Below, one piece after another: positions 1 to 8,401 of a stretch of DNA of 64,000 nucleotides. The first letter of the stretch is position 1, and each line of letters begins with the position of its first letter. Source of the DNA: Balneola sp. (GTDB lineage Bacteria; Bacteroidota; Rhodothermia; Balneolales; Balneolaceae); the NCBI GenBank assembly GCA_003712055.1, contig RHLJ01000003.1:310001-374000 (forward strand). The letters are read 5' to 3'. The notes under the pieces were generated by a model, which did no database searches, had not been told where the DNA came from, and was given only the letters and a program-made list of their open reading frames with translations. A program made the translations under genes and the position numbers.

Positions 1-126
1 GCAATCAGAGGAGCTTCTTATGAATTTATTCCGCTTTATCTCGTTAGCCCAATAGCTGGCGCTACCCTGGCCGCCTTATTCCATCAGTATATCAACAACG
101 ACTACTCTTCTGTTACATCAAGATAG
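1..126 (+). CDS. C-terminal end of an aquaporin/MIP-like membrane protein (partial)
   Basis: The frame is open from base 1 to a TAG at 124-126, giving 41 C-terminal residues. The pattern PLYLVSPIAGATLAALFHQY resembles the last transmembrane helix of the MIP/aquaporin family, where an aromatic-rich start is followed by 'P..GA.lAal.y'. A short polar tail (NNDYSSVTSR) follows, as expected for a cytoplasmic C-terminus. The gene runs off the left edge, so the NPA motifs that would prove the family are not visible. Its last 25 bases overlap the convergent histidine kinase gene tail to tail. It could be another polytopic membrane protein. Confidence 0.5.
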   Translation, partial: AIRGASYEFIPLYLVSPIAGATLAALFHQYINNDYSSVTSR

Positions 127-1511
127 AAATAGAAGGTAGACCCTTCACCTGATGTGCTATCCACAAAGATATCCTTTTGGTGAGCATTAAGAATTCCTTT
201 TACGACAGCCAATCCTAAGCCTGTACCTCCTTTATCTCTGGATCGTGCTTTATCAGTTCTGTAAAACCTGTCGAATAACCTATCCAGATGCTTTTGGTCA
301 ATTCCTATTCCAGTATCCTTAACCGATATCTTGCCAAGCTCATTATTTAATTTGACCAATTCGATTGTGATCTCACCTTCGTTTGTATACTTCACTGCGT
401 TTGAAACCAAATTATCCAGTACTTGTTCAATCTTATCCCGATCAGCCAGTACTGAAATACCTGTATCCATTTTTGTAGATAATTCGATACCCTTTTCTTT
501 AGCTATCAATGAATAGGTTTTAGATACCTCTTTGATGAGTTGGTTTATATTAAACACCGATTTTTGGATATAGCTTTCATCATAATCGTATCGCTGTAAT
601 GATTTAATGTCTTCGAAAAGGCGAACTACCCGTTCAACTTGTTTTTGCGCGGTTCCTAAATATTGATTCTTTTTAGGTTCATCAAGCGAAGGCATTTGTA
701 ACATTTCGAGCGCCCCTGAAATCGTATGCAATGGATTCCTAACCTCGTGGGTAATATCCGCAAAGAATTGGTTCTGCTTCTCATTTAGCAATTTCAGTTT
801 TTCATTGTCTGCCTTAAGAGTTCCAGCCATTTGGTTGAGCGAATCAGCAAGCATACCAAATTCGTCCTCACGTTCAAGGTGTAACTCTCTGTCTAAATCC
901 CCGGCTGCAATATCCAGCGCTGCGTCGTTGAGCTGTTTAATGGGCTTTGCGAGATATCTTGCAAAAAGCAGACTCACAAAAAATACAACAAGGATCGAAC
1001 CAATCATTGCTCCGTAAATCAAATGCCTGATACTGGCTTCTGCGGCATAAAGGTCGTCTTTATTCTGGCTAATCCTTAAATACCTGGCTTCAAAATCATT
1101 CTCTGCAAAACTATGGAAGGAGATTAAGTTCTCCAGTTCTTCTTCATTAATGATTACCTGGTCTTCTGTTTCATCAAGAATACTTTTAAGAGAGTCGGTC
1201 AAAAACTCTCTTGAGTCTGTAAAGCCGGATACGTTGTTAGAAGCACTAACCAGTACGGTTCCCAATGAGTCGAATAATGCGATCTCATAACCCGTCAACT
1301 CCGACATAAAATTAACCTGTACAACTACCTCGCTAATACTTGGCTTGCTTTCAAGGGATTGAGCGAGTGTATTGGCATCGCTTTCAAACTTCTGTATGGT
1401 TTCTTCCAGCAGAAAAGAGCGAATACTGAGAATGGCATAGGAGCTAATCACCACTACCCCTATAGACAGGAGAACGATATAAACTGCCGCTAGTTTAGTT
1501 TGAATGTTCAT
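102..1511 (-). CDS. Membrane sensor histidine kinase (HAMP-HisKA-HATPase)
   Basis: This is a 469-residue inner-membrane sensor kinase. A first membrane helix lies at about residues 9-30 and a second at about 164-184, bracketing a periplasmic sensor region of roughly 130 residues with no recognised domain. A HAMP linker follows (ARYLAKPIKQLNDAALDIAAG). The HisKA H-box is ITHEVRNPLH, with the phosphorylated His near residue 255. The ATPase domain shows the N-box (DNLVSNAVKYT), G1 (DTGIGI) and G2 (GTGLGLAVV). Its ATG overlaps the stop of the upstream response regulator by 4 bases (ATGA), so the pair is translationally coupled and surely cognate. The signal sensed is unknown. Confidence 0.93.
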   Translation of the reverse strand: MNIQTKLAAVYIVLLSIGVVVISSYAILSIRSFLLEETIQKFESDANTLAQSLESKPSISEVVVQVNFMSELTGYEIALFDSLGTVLVSASNNVSGFTDSREFLTDSLKSILDETEDQVIINEEELENLISFHSFAENDFEARYLRISQNKDDLYAAEASIRHLIYGAMIGSILVVFFVSLLFARYLAKPIKQLNDAALDIAAGDLDRELHLEREDEFGMLADSLNQMAGTLKADNEKLKLLNEKQNQFFADITHEVRNPLHTISGALEMLQMPSLDEPKKNQYLGTAQKQVERVVRLFEDIKSLQRYDYDESYIQKSVFNINQLIKEVSKTYSLIAKEKGIELSTKMDTGISVLADRDKIEQVLDNLVSNAVKYTNEGEITIELVKLNNELGKISVKDTGIGIDQKHLDRLFDRFYRTDKARSRDKGGTGLGLAVVKGILNAHQKDIFVDSTSGEGSTFYFYLDVTEE

Positions 1512-2209
1512 AAGGTCAAAAACTCACGGTTAAACCCGTAACCAACTCCTCTATAAGTTTTAATGAGTTTCCCTTCGTCTTTCATTTTGAGCCTTAGGTT
1601 CTTGATATGTACATCCACCGTGCGATCGAATATATATTTTTCTTCATCGCTGATATGTTCAAGGATCTCTTGTCGGCTATATACCCTTTTTGGGTGCTGA
1701 AAGAACAACTCTGCAATGATATATTCTGTATGTGTAAGATCAATTTTTTCCTCACTGATATACATCTCATTCGTTTCTGTATCCAGATATACATGATCAT
1801 ACTTTAACCAGTTACTTCTCTCCGGACTTTTTCTCCTTAACTGACTTTCAATATGAGCCTTAATCAATTTCAGACCTGCTGGTTTTTTGATATAATCATC
1901 TGCACCTAATTCGAGGCCTTCGATTTCATCTTTTTCCTCATCTCTGGCTGTTAGAAACAGAACCGGAATATCATTTATCACCGGATGCTTGCGAATATGA
2001 CTGCATATCTCTTTTCCATCGTAATAGGGAACCATGATATCGAGAACAGCCAGCTCGATTTCGTTAGCATGATTTTCAATAATGCTAAATGCTTCCTTCC
2101 CGTCTTTCGCCCAAAAAACATTATAATCGTTTAGTTCTAAAAAATTTTGGAGCATTTCTCCGGATTCAATCTCGTCCTCTACTAACAGTAAGCTATGCTT
2201 ATAATTCAT
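1508..2209 (-). CDS. OmpR/PhoB-family response regulator
   Basis: A 233-residue DNA-binding response regulator. The receiver domain carries the acidic pair in VEDE (residues 10-13), the phosphoacceptor Asp57 in LAVLDIMVP, and the conserved Lys in DDYIKKPAG. The C-terminal half is a winged-helix Trans_reg_C domain, recognisable by LTHTEYIIAELF, YSRQEILEHI and the end VDVHIKNLRLKM..TYRGVGYGF. It is the first gene of a two-gene operon with the sensor kinase. It is divergent from the dehydrogenase at 2260, from which 50 bp separate it, so a promoter for the pair should lie in that gap. Targets cannot be told from the sequence. Confidence 0.94.
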   Translation of the reverse strand: MNYKHSLLLVEDEIESGEMLQNFLELNDYNVFWAKDGKEAFSIIENHANEIELAVLDIMVPYYDGKEICSHIRKHPVINDIPVLFLTARDEEKDEIEGLELGADDYIKKPAGLKLIKAHIESQLRRKSPERSNWLKYDHVYLDTETNEMYISEEKIDLTHTEYIIAELFFQHPKRVYSRQEILEHISDEEKYIFDRTVDVHIKNLRLKMKDEGKLIKTYRGVGYGFNREFLTL

Positions 2210-2259
2210 GGTTTCTATGAAAATTTGGAATTGCTTAAGTTGGACACAAAGTTCGCATT

Positions 2260-3057
2260 ATGACCTACAAAAACAAAGTTGTCTGGATTACAGGCGCATC
2301 ATCGGGAATTGGGGAAGCATTTGCCAAAGCATTTTTTAAAGAGGGTGCAAAATTGATCCTCTCTTCGCGAAGAGAAGAAGCTCTTATTGAGGTTCGGGAT
2401 TCTTTAGGTGCTGATGAAAGTAACTGCAAAATTCTTCCTTTAGACCTCTCAGATTCCACCTCATTACCGGGCAAAGCCGAAGAAGCCCTCAGCTTATTTG
2501 GTGGAATAGATGTATTGCTGAATAATGGGGGAATCAGTCAACGATCCATTTTTGCAGAATCGGACATGAGTACCATCCGCCGGTTAATGGAAGTGAATTT
2601 CTTTGGGTCTACCGAACTAACAAGAGCAATACTTCCATCTATGATGGAGCGCAAGAGCGGGCAAATTATTGTAATAAGTAGCCTTGCAGGTAAATTCGGC
2701 ACTAAGTTCAGGTCAGGATATGCGGCCAGTAAACATGCGCTTCATGGTATGTTTGATAGCATCCGTCAAGAGATGTACGAATATAATGTAGCGGTAACCA
2801 TGGTTTGCCCAGGCCCGATTAAAACGAATATTACCATTAATTCACTTACTGCCGATGGGAGTTCTTTTGGAGAAATGGGGAATCTCCATGATAAAGCCAT
2901 GGATGCTGATGAAATGGTCACAAGAATCTGGAGACGAATTAAAAAGAGGAAAGAAGAGATTTATATTTCCGGCCCTTTAGAGATGCTTGCCTTAATACTC
3001 AAACGCGTTTCTCCAAGACTACTAAATATTGTACTCAAGAATAGTAAAGTTACCTGA
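2260..3057 (+). CDS. Short-chain dehydrogenase/reductase (SDR)
   Basis: A 265-residue classical SDR oxidoreductase. The Rossmann nucleotide-binding motif is TGASSGIGEAFA near the N-terminus, the NNGG motif (variant of NNAG) is at LLNNGGISQ, the catalytic Ser is in VISSLAGKFG, and the YxxxK catalytic pair is in YAASKHAL. The PGPIKTNI segment is the usual substrate-loop start. The C-terminal extension with a hydrophobic stretch (EMLALILKRVSPRLLNIVL) resembles DHRS7-like SDRs that associate with membranes. The substrate is unknown. It stands alone: the two-component genes are divergent and the DUF58 gene is convergent. Confidence 0.92.
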   Translation: MTYKNKVVWITGASSGIGEAFAKAFFKEGAKLILSSRREEALIEVRDSLGADESNCKILPLDLSDSTSLPGKAEEALSLFGGIDVLLNNGGISQRSIFAESDMSTIRRLMEVNFFGSTELTRAILPSMMERKSGQIIVISSLAGKFGTKFRSGYAASKHALHGMFDSIRQEMYEYNVAVTMVCPGPIKTNITINSLTADGSSFGEMGNLHDKAMDADEMVTRIWRRIKKRKEEIYISGPLEMLALILKRVSPRLLNIVLKNSKVT

Positions 3058-3080
3058 GCAGAGCTCTTTACCGATCAAGA

Positions 3081-3180
3081 CCTAACCCACCCCTCATTCC
3101 CCTCCAGTGGAGGGGACGCTCGTTGTTAAGGATTATTTCAGAAATCAAAGGGTTCCCCTCTTGGGAGGGGGGTGGGTAAT
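3081..3180. repeat. Pair of inverted G/C-rich dispersed repeats
   Basis: The gap between two convergent genes holds two copies of a C-rich/G-rich element in opposite orientation. The left copy (about 3081-3116) has a 7-bp hairpin CCCCTCC/GGAGGGG with a 3-base loop, preceded by CCTAACCCACCCCT. The right copy (about 3154-3180) has CCCCTC/GAGGGG with a TTGG loop, followed by GGTGGG. A third copy lies between carA and carB (14935-14966). The pairing could form a larger stem and may end transcription from both sides, but no long T-run follows. Confidence 0.75.
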
Positions 3181-3214
3181 TAAAACTGATACATTAAATG
3201 TATGCCAAGATAGT

Positions 3215-4135
3215 TTAACCCAATCTCCTTCTCTTGTTCAGGTAGGTCATTAACGCATTATCGAATTGTCCCTCGGTATCAATTTCCTCAAAATCGATTT
3301 CAAACTCACTACAGGCCAGCATAAATGCATGAGTATACTCAGATACTTTTTCTATGTAGTCTTTTCTGACCTGAGTAGGTAAAACTTCAATTTCTGATCC
3401 CGTTTCCAGATCCTCAAATACGAAGCGACCATCCGTAAAACCTAGCTCACGTTCACTTCTGCTTTCCATCACATTGAACAGTAACACTTCGTGCTTTCGA
3501 TGGCGCAAGTGTTTTAGTGCCGAAATTAATGCTTCGTGTCCGGAAATATTCTCAAACAGATCGGTAATGATGACGACAAGGCTTCTTTGATTCAATCGCT
3601 CGGCTATTTCATGTAGAGCAGCTGCAGAAGCTGTAGTTTTTCTTTCTTCATCGCTTCTTTCTTCCAGTAAAAGTTGTTTCTCCAATTCCACATAAATCTG
3701 TCGTAGATGAGCATAGGTGCTTTTAGCAGGAATAAAACTTTCCACTTTTGAATTGAAGGGAATAAGCCCGCATGCATCCCGCTGTCTATGCATCAAGTAC
3801 ATTAATGAAGCAGCGAAATGAATCCCATATCTCAATTTCGTCCATTCACTGAAATGTTTGAAATGCATTGAAGTACTAGTATCGAGTACGACATGGCATC
3901 GCAGGTTGGTTTCCTCCTCGTATTGCTTCACATAAAAGCGTTCTTTTTTTGCATACGCCTTCCAGTCAATATGCTTGAAATCATCTCCTGGATTATAAGG
4001 TCGATGTTCTGCAAACTCGACACTAAAGCCATGATAGGGACTCCTGTGCAACCCGGAAATAAAGCCCTCCACAATTCTTTTTGCCCTGAGCTCAATGGAG
4101 GAAAATTTCGATAAAATTTCGGGAGTTAATAACAC
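3215..4135 (-). CDS. DUF58 domain protein (vWA-like fold)
   Basis: A 306-residue cytoplasmic protein of the DUF58 family. The family signature is clear: VEFAEHRPYNPGDDFKHIDW followed by KAYAKKERFYVKQYEEE. After it comes a von Willebrand A-like segment with the metal-site pattern DTSTSM (DxSxS) and VVIITDLFEN. DUF58 proteins are usually coded beside MoxR AAA+ ATPases and further vWA proteins; none is next to this one, so it either works with a distant MoxR or alone. No membrane segment is visible, unlike longer DUF58 proteins. It is convergent with the SDR gene and divergent from the DASS transporter. Confidence 0.88.
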   Translation of the reverse strand: MLLTPEILSKFSSIELRAKRIVEGFISGLHRSPYHGFSVEFAEHRPYNPGDDFKHIDWKAYAKKERFYVKQYEEETNLRCHVVLDTSTSMHFKHFSEWTKLRYGIHFAASLMYLMHRQRDACGLIPFNSKVESFIPAKSTYAHLRQIYVELEKQLLLEERSDEERKTTASAAALHEIAERLNQRSLVVIITDLFENISGHEALISALKHLRHRKHEVLLFNVMESRSERELGFTDGRFVFEDLETGSEIEVLPTQVRKDYIEKVSEYTHAFMLACSEFEIDFEEIDTEGQFDNALMTYLNKRRRLG

Positions 4136-4210
4136 TGGATAATCTTTTTTGAATGGAAGGAATTTATATAAACTTCTTATTCATCACTTATTATTGAAGA
4201 AAACTTTTAT

Positions 4211-5611
4211 ATGAAATTACCAAAAAAAGAAGCTTTTGGTATTCTTATTGGATTTTTGGGGTTGATCCTTTCTTTCTTTATTCAGATTGAGGGACTTTCT
4301 TTTGCGGGGCACGTAGCACTTGGTATTTTTTTTCTGGCGGCTGTCTTCTGGTTGTTTGAACCAGTTCCTATTTATGCAACCTCTGTTTTTGTAATCCTAT
4401 TACAGGTACTATTACTAAGTAAAGAGGGATTTATTTTCCAGGAAGCCGATATACACTACATACCTGATAGCTATACTTCTTTCATTGGAACTCTTGGAAG
4501 CCCGATCATCATCTTATTTCTGGGTGGTTTTGTTCTTGCTGACGCTGCTGTTAAATATGATTTAGACCGAAACCTAACCCGCATTTTGCTGGGTCCATTT
4601 GGACAAAAACCCGGTTCAATTCTGTTAGGTCTGATGGTAATTACCGCACTACTCTCTGCCTTTATGAGCAATACCGCAACAACCGCAATGATGATGACTG
4701 TGATCATTCCTATTATCGCTCGTGTAGGAAAAACGGATCCCCTCCGAATCGGCCTTGCACTTAGCATCCCCTTTGCTGCTAATATCGGAGGTATTGCAAC
4801 CCCAATCGGCACCCCTCCTAATGCTGTTGTCATCGGAGCTCTATCCCAACAAGGAATTAGCATCCCTTTCGGAGAGTGGATGATTTTAGCGTCTCCCCTG
4901 GTAGTAGTTGCACTCATCTTTACCTGGGTTCTACTCCTGAAAATGTTTAAACCGGAGGCCTCTTCTATTCAGATTGATATGACAGGTACTTTCAATACTT
5001 CAAAAAAAGCCATTATGCTATATGTGGCATTTGGTTTAACCGTCATTTTCTGGATTACAGAGAGCTTTCATGGAGTTAAAAGTGCAATTGTAGCCCTTGT
5101 ACCCATAGTATTTCTATCACTAACAGGGGTTATAAGTAAAGAAGATATAAGGAAGCTACCCTGGGAAGTTTTATGGCTTGTTGCTGGAGGTATTTCGCTG
5201 GGTATTTCAATGAAATCCACCGGGCTGGCAGAATGGATTGTAGGAATGGTACAATGGGGTTCACTAGGAAGCATAGTACTGTTATTGGTTTTTAGCATTG
5301 TTGCCGTATTGATGTCCAACTTCTTATCCAATACAGTAACAGCGACTTTACTTATACCGCTCGCGATCAGCCTGGCTACTTCCGGGTTGGCTGGAGAAAG
5401 ATTTAACCTGATCATCGTGAGTTTAGTAATCGGAGTAAGTTGCAGTATGGCAATGATGCTCCCTATATCTACTCCGCCTAATGCTATTGCAATGAGTACC
5501 GGAATTATCGAAACGAAAAGCATGACTAAAACCGGAATTAGCATCGGCATCTTTGGAGTACTTCTGGTTTTACTTTATGCCTTGTTCTACTGGCCATTAA
5601 TTATAAATTGA
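4211..5611 (+). CDS. SLC13/DASS-family sodium:anion symporter
   Basis: A 466-residue polytopic inner-membrane transporter of the divalent anion:sodium symporter family. The two inverted-repeat ion-binding signatures are present: SNTATTAMMM with TPIGTPPNAVVIG in the first half, and SNTVTATLLIPLA with PISTPPNAIAMSTG in the second. These SNT and TPPNA motifs form the sodium/substrate sites in VcINDY-type proteins. Likely substrates are C4-dicarboxylates, though sulfate or phosphate cannot be excluded. Only 9 bases separate it from the receiver protein downstream, and the kinase follows at 3 bases, so the three form an apparent operon in which the signalling pair may control or respond to transport. 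Confidence 0.9.
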   Translation: MKLPKKEAFGILIGFLGLILSFFIQIEGLSFAGHVALGIFFLAAVFWLFEPVPIYATSVFVILLQVLLLSKEGFIFQEADIHYIPDSYTSFIGTLGSPIIILFLGGFVLADAAVKYDLDRNLTRILLGPFGQKPGSILLGLMVITALLSAFMSNTATTAMMMTVIIPIIARVGKTDPLRIGLALSIPFAANIGGIATPIGTPPNAVVIGALSQQGISIPFGEWMILASPLVVVALIFTWVLLLKMFKPEASSIQIDMTGTFNTSKKAIMLYVAFGLTVIFWITESFHGVKSAIVALVPIVFLSLTGVISKEDIRKLPWEVLWLVAGGISLGISMKSTGLAEWIVGMVQWGSLGSIVLLLVFSIVAVLMSNFLSNTVTATLLIPLAISLATSGLAGERFNLIIVSLVIGVSCSMAMMLPISTPPNAIAMSTGIIETKSMTKTGISIGIFGVLLVLLYALFYWPLIIN

Positions 5612-5620
5612 GAGGAAATC

Positions 5621-6118
5621 ATGAGTCAACAAATCTACATACTTGTTATTGAAGACGAATTGGAAGTACTGGATGCTTTAGTACTGGATCTTGAAGAGTT
5701 TGAAGAAGTATTTCCTCTTGAAACGGCTAATACTACCAGAGAAGCCCGTGAGGTTATATCTGAAATTTATGATTCAGGAAATGTTATTGGCCTGATTTTA
5801 TGTGATCACATACTTCCCGGCGAAAATGGGGTTGATTTACTCATTGAACTCCAGGCTCATGATGTCTACCGCAAATCAAAAAAGGTTCTGGTTACCGGGC
5901 AGGCAGGACTTGAGGACACCATCCAGGCAATTAACAAGGCCAGTCTTAATCATTACATTGCCAAACCCTGGACGAAAAAGGGCCTTAGTGAAACAGTGGT
6001 AAAACAACTTACTGACTTCGTGATCCAGCAAGGTTATAATCCTCTTAAATACATGTCTCTTTTAGACACTGAGCGTTTGTCTGAGCATCTTAGAGGTAAT
6101 CAACCCACCGATCATTAG
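5621..6118 (+). CDS. Stand-alone receiver-domain response regulator
   Basis: A 165-residue protein with one receiver domain and no recognised output domain. Visible are the acidic pair in VIEDE (residues 10-13), the phosphoacceptor Asp62 in LILCDHILPGENG, the Thr in VLVTGQA and the Lys in IAKPWTKKGL. The 'KPW' form of the Lys loop is common in receivers that work with complex hybrid or CNBD-containing kinases. The last 40 residues are not recognised. It sits between the transporter and the kinase with near-zero spacing, so the kinase is its likely partner. It may act by protein-protein contact rather than on DNA. Confidence 0.9.
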   Translation: MSQQIYILVIEDELEVLDALVLDLEEFEEVFPLETANTTREAREVISEIYDSGNVIGLILCDHILPGENGVDLLIELQAHDVYRKSKKVLVTGQAGLEDTIQAINKASLNHYIAKPWTKKGLSETVVKQLTDFVIQQGYNPLKYMSLLDTERLSEHLRGNQPTDH

Positions 6119-6121
6119 TGT

Positions 6122-7522
6122 ATGCAAAAAGGGTTTTTAAATAACAGGGAAGTCATACTGAAGTTCATAAAACGGGCTATCACTGATTCAGACAGGCTGA
6201 ATGATCAGGTGGTGACTTTTGAACGAGGAGATATTCTTTTCAAACAGGGAGATAAACTTGAATTCCTCTATTTATTGCTGGAAGGAACGGTAACCCTAAA
6301 AAGGAAAAATGATTCCGGTATATCTAATGATCTAATCACTCTGGAACCCGGCCATTTTATTGGAATTATGGCTTTTACTACAGGTAAGCACTCTCTTACC
6401 ACGGGTAGTAGTAACTCTACATGTAAGGCGCTTAAAATCAATCAGGCCGAGTTTGAGCAATACATGAGTGATAATCCCCGACTTGCTCATCCTTTGCAGC
6501 AACTAATGCTAGGCAACCTTGCAGATCGGTTCACAAAAAACCTCGTTCTTGAATCGGAATTACGGGCACTGAATAAAAAACTTGGTGAAGAAGGTGAGCA
6601 ACTTAAAATAGCTTATCAAAAACTGATTCATCAGGAGAAGATGGCAACACTTGGAGAGTTGGTAGCCGGTTTTGCTCATGAAGTAAACAATCCTGCGTCT
6701 GCACTACTTCGCTCCTCTGAATACCTGATTAAAACCTTCAGCGATCAATCAAAAGATGATACTAGTGCTCAACTATTTCTACTGGGGCTAAATCATAACC
6801 CAATGAGCAGCCCCGAAGTAAGAGACCGTTTGAAAGAGATCGTACAACGATTCCCTCAAATCACTGACCGTGCTACTCAGAGAAAGTTATCTCAAATGCC
6901 TGAAGAGGCGTTAAATGTTATCGAATCTACAAAGGATAATTCCAAGATTGGGGAATTGATCCAGCAGTTTGAAGCAGGAAAATTCATTCACAATATTGAA
7001 GTGGCGAGCAAACGGATAGCTAATCTGGTTAAAAGCCTGAAAAGCTATAGTCGCCAGGAGGGGAATGAGTTTGAGTATACCGATGTGAGAGAAGGCATCA
7101 ATGATACCATACTGTTACTCACTAACAGGTTAAAGTTCCTGGAGCTTCAACTAGAGTTAAAGCCCATTCCTAAAGTGTATGCTAAGCCGGGTGCTTTAAA
7201 TCAGGTTTGGACAAATATCATAGTAAATGCCTGCGATGTACTTGAGCATGGTGAACGATTGAGTATTTTGGCACAACAAGTTGACGACAAAAAAATCGAA
7301 GTCATTATTTCAGATTCAGGCCCGGGAATACCAGAGCAGGCATTAAACAAAATCTTTGAACCCAACTTTACTACAAAGAATCAGGGAGCGAATTTTGGGC
7401 TGGGGCTGGGCTTAGCTATCTCTAAGGAAATCATTCAAGAACATGGTGGAACTATTGCAGCAAGAAATGGCAGTGAAGAAGGAGCGGAGTTTAGAGTACT
7501 GTTGCCTATAACAAACTATTGA
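6122..7522 (+). CDS. Soluble histidine kinase with N-terminal cyclic-nucleotide-binding domain
   Basis: A 466-residue kinase without membrane segments. Residues about 30-115 form a cNMP-binding/Crp-type beta-roll (FERGDILFKQGDKLEFLYLLLEGTVTL, PGHFIGIMAFTTG). A coiled-coil linker leads to an H-box FAHEVNNPASALL with His186. An atypically long helical segment of about 100 residues separates this from the N-box (NQVWTNIIVNACDVL), G1 (DSGPGIP) and G2 (GLGLGLAISKEI). 'HEVNNP' kinases of this type often have long linkers. The ligand of the beta-roll is unknown. The phosphate-cassette Arg is not obvious, so it may not bind cAMP. Third gene of the 4211-7522 cluster. Confidence 0.92.
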   Translation: MQKGFLNNREVILKFIKRAITDSDRLNDQVVTFERGDILFKQGDKLEFLYLLLEGTVTLKRKNDSGISNDLITLEPGHFIGIMAFTTGKHSLTTGSSNSTCKALKINQAEFEQYMSDNPRLAHPLQQLMLGNLADRFTKNLVLESELRALNKKLGEEGEQLKIAYQKLIHQEKMATLGELVAGFAHEVNNPASALLRSSEYLIKTFSDQSKDDTSAQLFLLGLNHNPMSSPEVRDRLKEIVQRFPQITDRATQRKLSQMPEEALNVIESTKDNSKIGELIQQFEAGKFIHNIEVASKRIANLVKSLKSYSRQEGNEFEYTDVREGINDTILLLTNRLKFLELQLELKPIPKVYAKPGALNQVWTNIIVNACDVLEHGERLSILAQQVDDKKIEVIISDSGPGIPEQALNKIFEPNFTTKNQGANFGLGLGLAISKEIIQEHGGTIAARNGSEEGAEFRVLLPITNY

Positions 7523-7544
7523 TTTCCCGAACTCGAGCTTGGAC

Positions 7545-7715
7545 AGGTCTCACAAAGAAAAAAAATCGCCTTTGTGAAGGACGTAGCGATAGCTAGTCCT
7601 AAAGCCTGTCCTCCGTACGTGACTTCGGAAGGCACGCGGGATACGAAGAACAGGCGAGGTGAAGGATCTGAATGGATACCCGATAAGATCCTTCGGAAGT
7701 GTCCTCAGGATGACT
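7545..7715. repeat. Mosaic of short palindromes in the 7523-7790 gap
   Basis: This 268-base gap has no convincing gene. It contains a 7-bp inverted pair CACAAAG/CTTTGTG around an A-rich loop (about 7550-7576), which could end transcription of the kinase operon. It also has a 9-bp perfect pair GAAGGATCT (7661-7669)/AGATCCTTC (7686-7694), followed by GTCCTCAGGATGAC. That last form resembles dispersed REP-like sequences of this bacterial group. The middle part (7600-7660) is more GC-rich than the surroundings. An open frame from 7659 runs through the repeat but has no coding character before 7791. Confidence 0.55.
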
Positions 7716-7790
7716 TTTAAAAAATTCTGGACGGAAAATGACCCGAATAAGGGCTTTTATAGATATTTTATATTCGAATTCACACTAACT

Positions 7791-8360
7791 ATGAAAAAGC
7801 TTTTTTTACTCTTTGTTCTGCTGTTCCTACCCGCTCTTAGTCAGGCTCAAGTTGGAACGGGCTTAAATGTACAAGCCTATCCTGCGGGAATTATAACTGA
7901 TGCCTACCTGGATGTAGACTTATCATCCAATCTAACACTTACTACAGGAGTAGGATATAATTTCACAAACCGAAGAGATTGGGGCGAGCATGATAATGAA
8001 GAAGGGGGTGGCCCAGGGTTTTCTTTCAAAATTGAAAAAAAGGGATTTATTAATGAGAACTTGTCTCTCATTCTACGTTCTGATATATGGTTCATGGACA
8101 TTGATTGGATAAATGAAGAACCATGCCCATCAAGTTCAAGTAGCTGTGGCAGAGGAGAGATTATTCAAAACCCCGGAACTACTGAGGTAACAGTAATACA
8201 ACCTACTATTGGGTTGGGCTACGGTCTTTCACCAAGGGAAAATCTCCTGATTATGCCTACTCTGTCTTTCGGATATGAGATAAATATGGAAACAAAAGGA
8301 GAGGCCGTGGGAGAGGGAGCGATATTGTTGTTAGGCTTCAAACTTGGATATAAACAATAG
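7791..8360 (+). CDS. Secreted outer-membrane beta-barrel-like protein
   Basis: I place the start at 7791 rather than at an upstream ATG at 7659, because only from here does the protein begin with a proper signal peptide (MKKLFLLFVLLFLPALSQAQ). The mature part of about 170 residues alternates polar and hydrophobic residues with Gly/aromatic pairs (LTLTTGVGYNF, PTIGLGYGL, LLLGFKLGYKQ) and ends in an aromatic-containing strand, as in small OmpW/OmpA-like barrels. Two cysteine-containing segments (PCPSSSSSCGRG) form an exposed loop. The next gene is a divergent paralogue, sharing the PTIGLGY segment and the overall layout. Precise function is unknown. Confidence 0.72.
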   Translation: MKKLFLLFVLLFLPALSQAQVGTGLNVQAYPAGIITDAYLDVDLSSNLTLTTGVGYNFTNRRDWGEHDNEEGGGPGFSFKIEKKGFINENLSLILRSDIWFMDIDWINEEPCPSSSSSCGRGEIIQNPGTTEVTVIQPTIGLGYGLSPRENLLIMPTLSFGYEINMETKGEAVGEGAILLLGFKLGYKQ

Positions 8361-8401
8361 GATCATTTTCTTATACATGTCTGGTAACTAACGCTTAAGT
8401 C

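Noticed and set aside
4471-5550. Two long minus-strand frames opposite the DASS transporter (148 and 160 codons)
   Set aside because: They are mirror images of the hydrophobic codons of the transporter, with no start signals or family motifs.
7659-7790. In-frame upstream extension of the outer-membrane protein at 7791
   Set aside because: It would put 44 residues before a clear signal peptide and is translated from REP-like repeat sequence.
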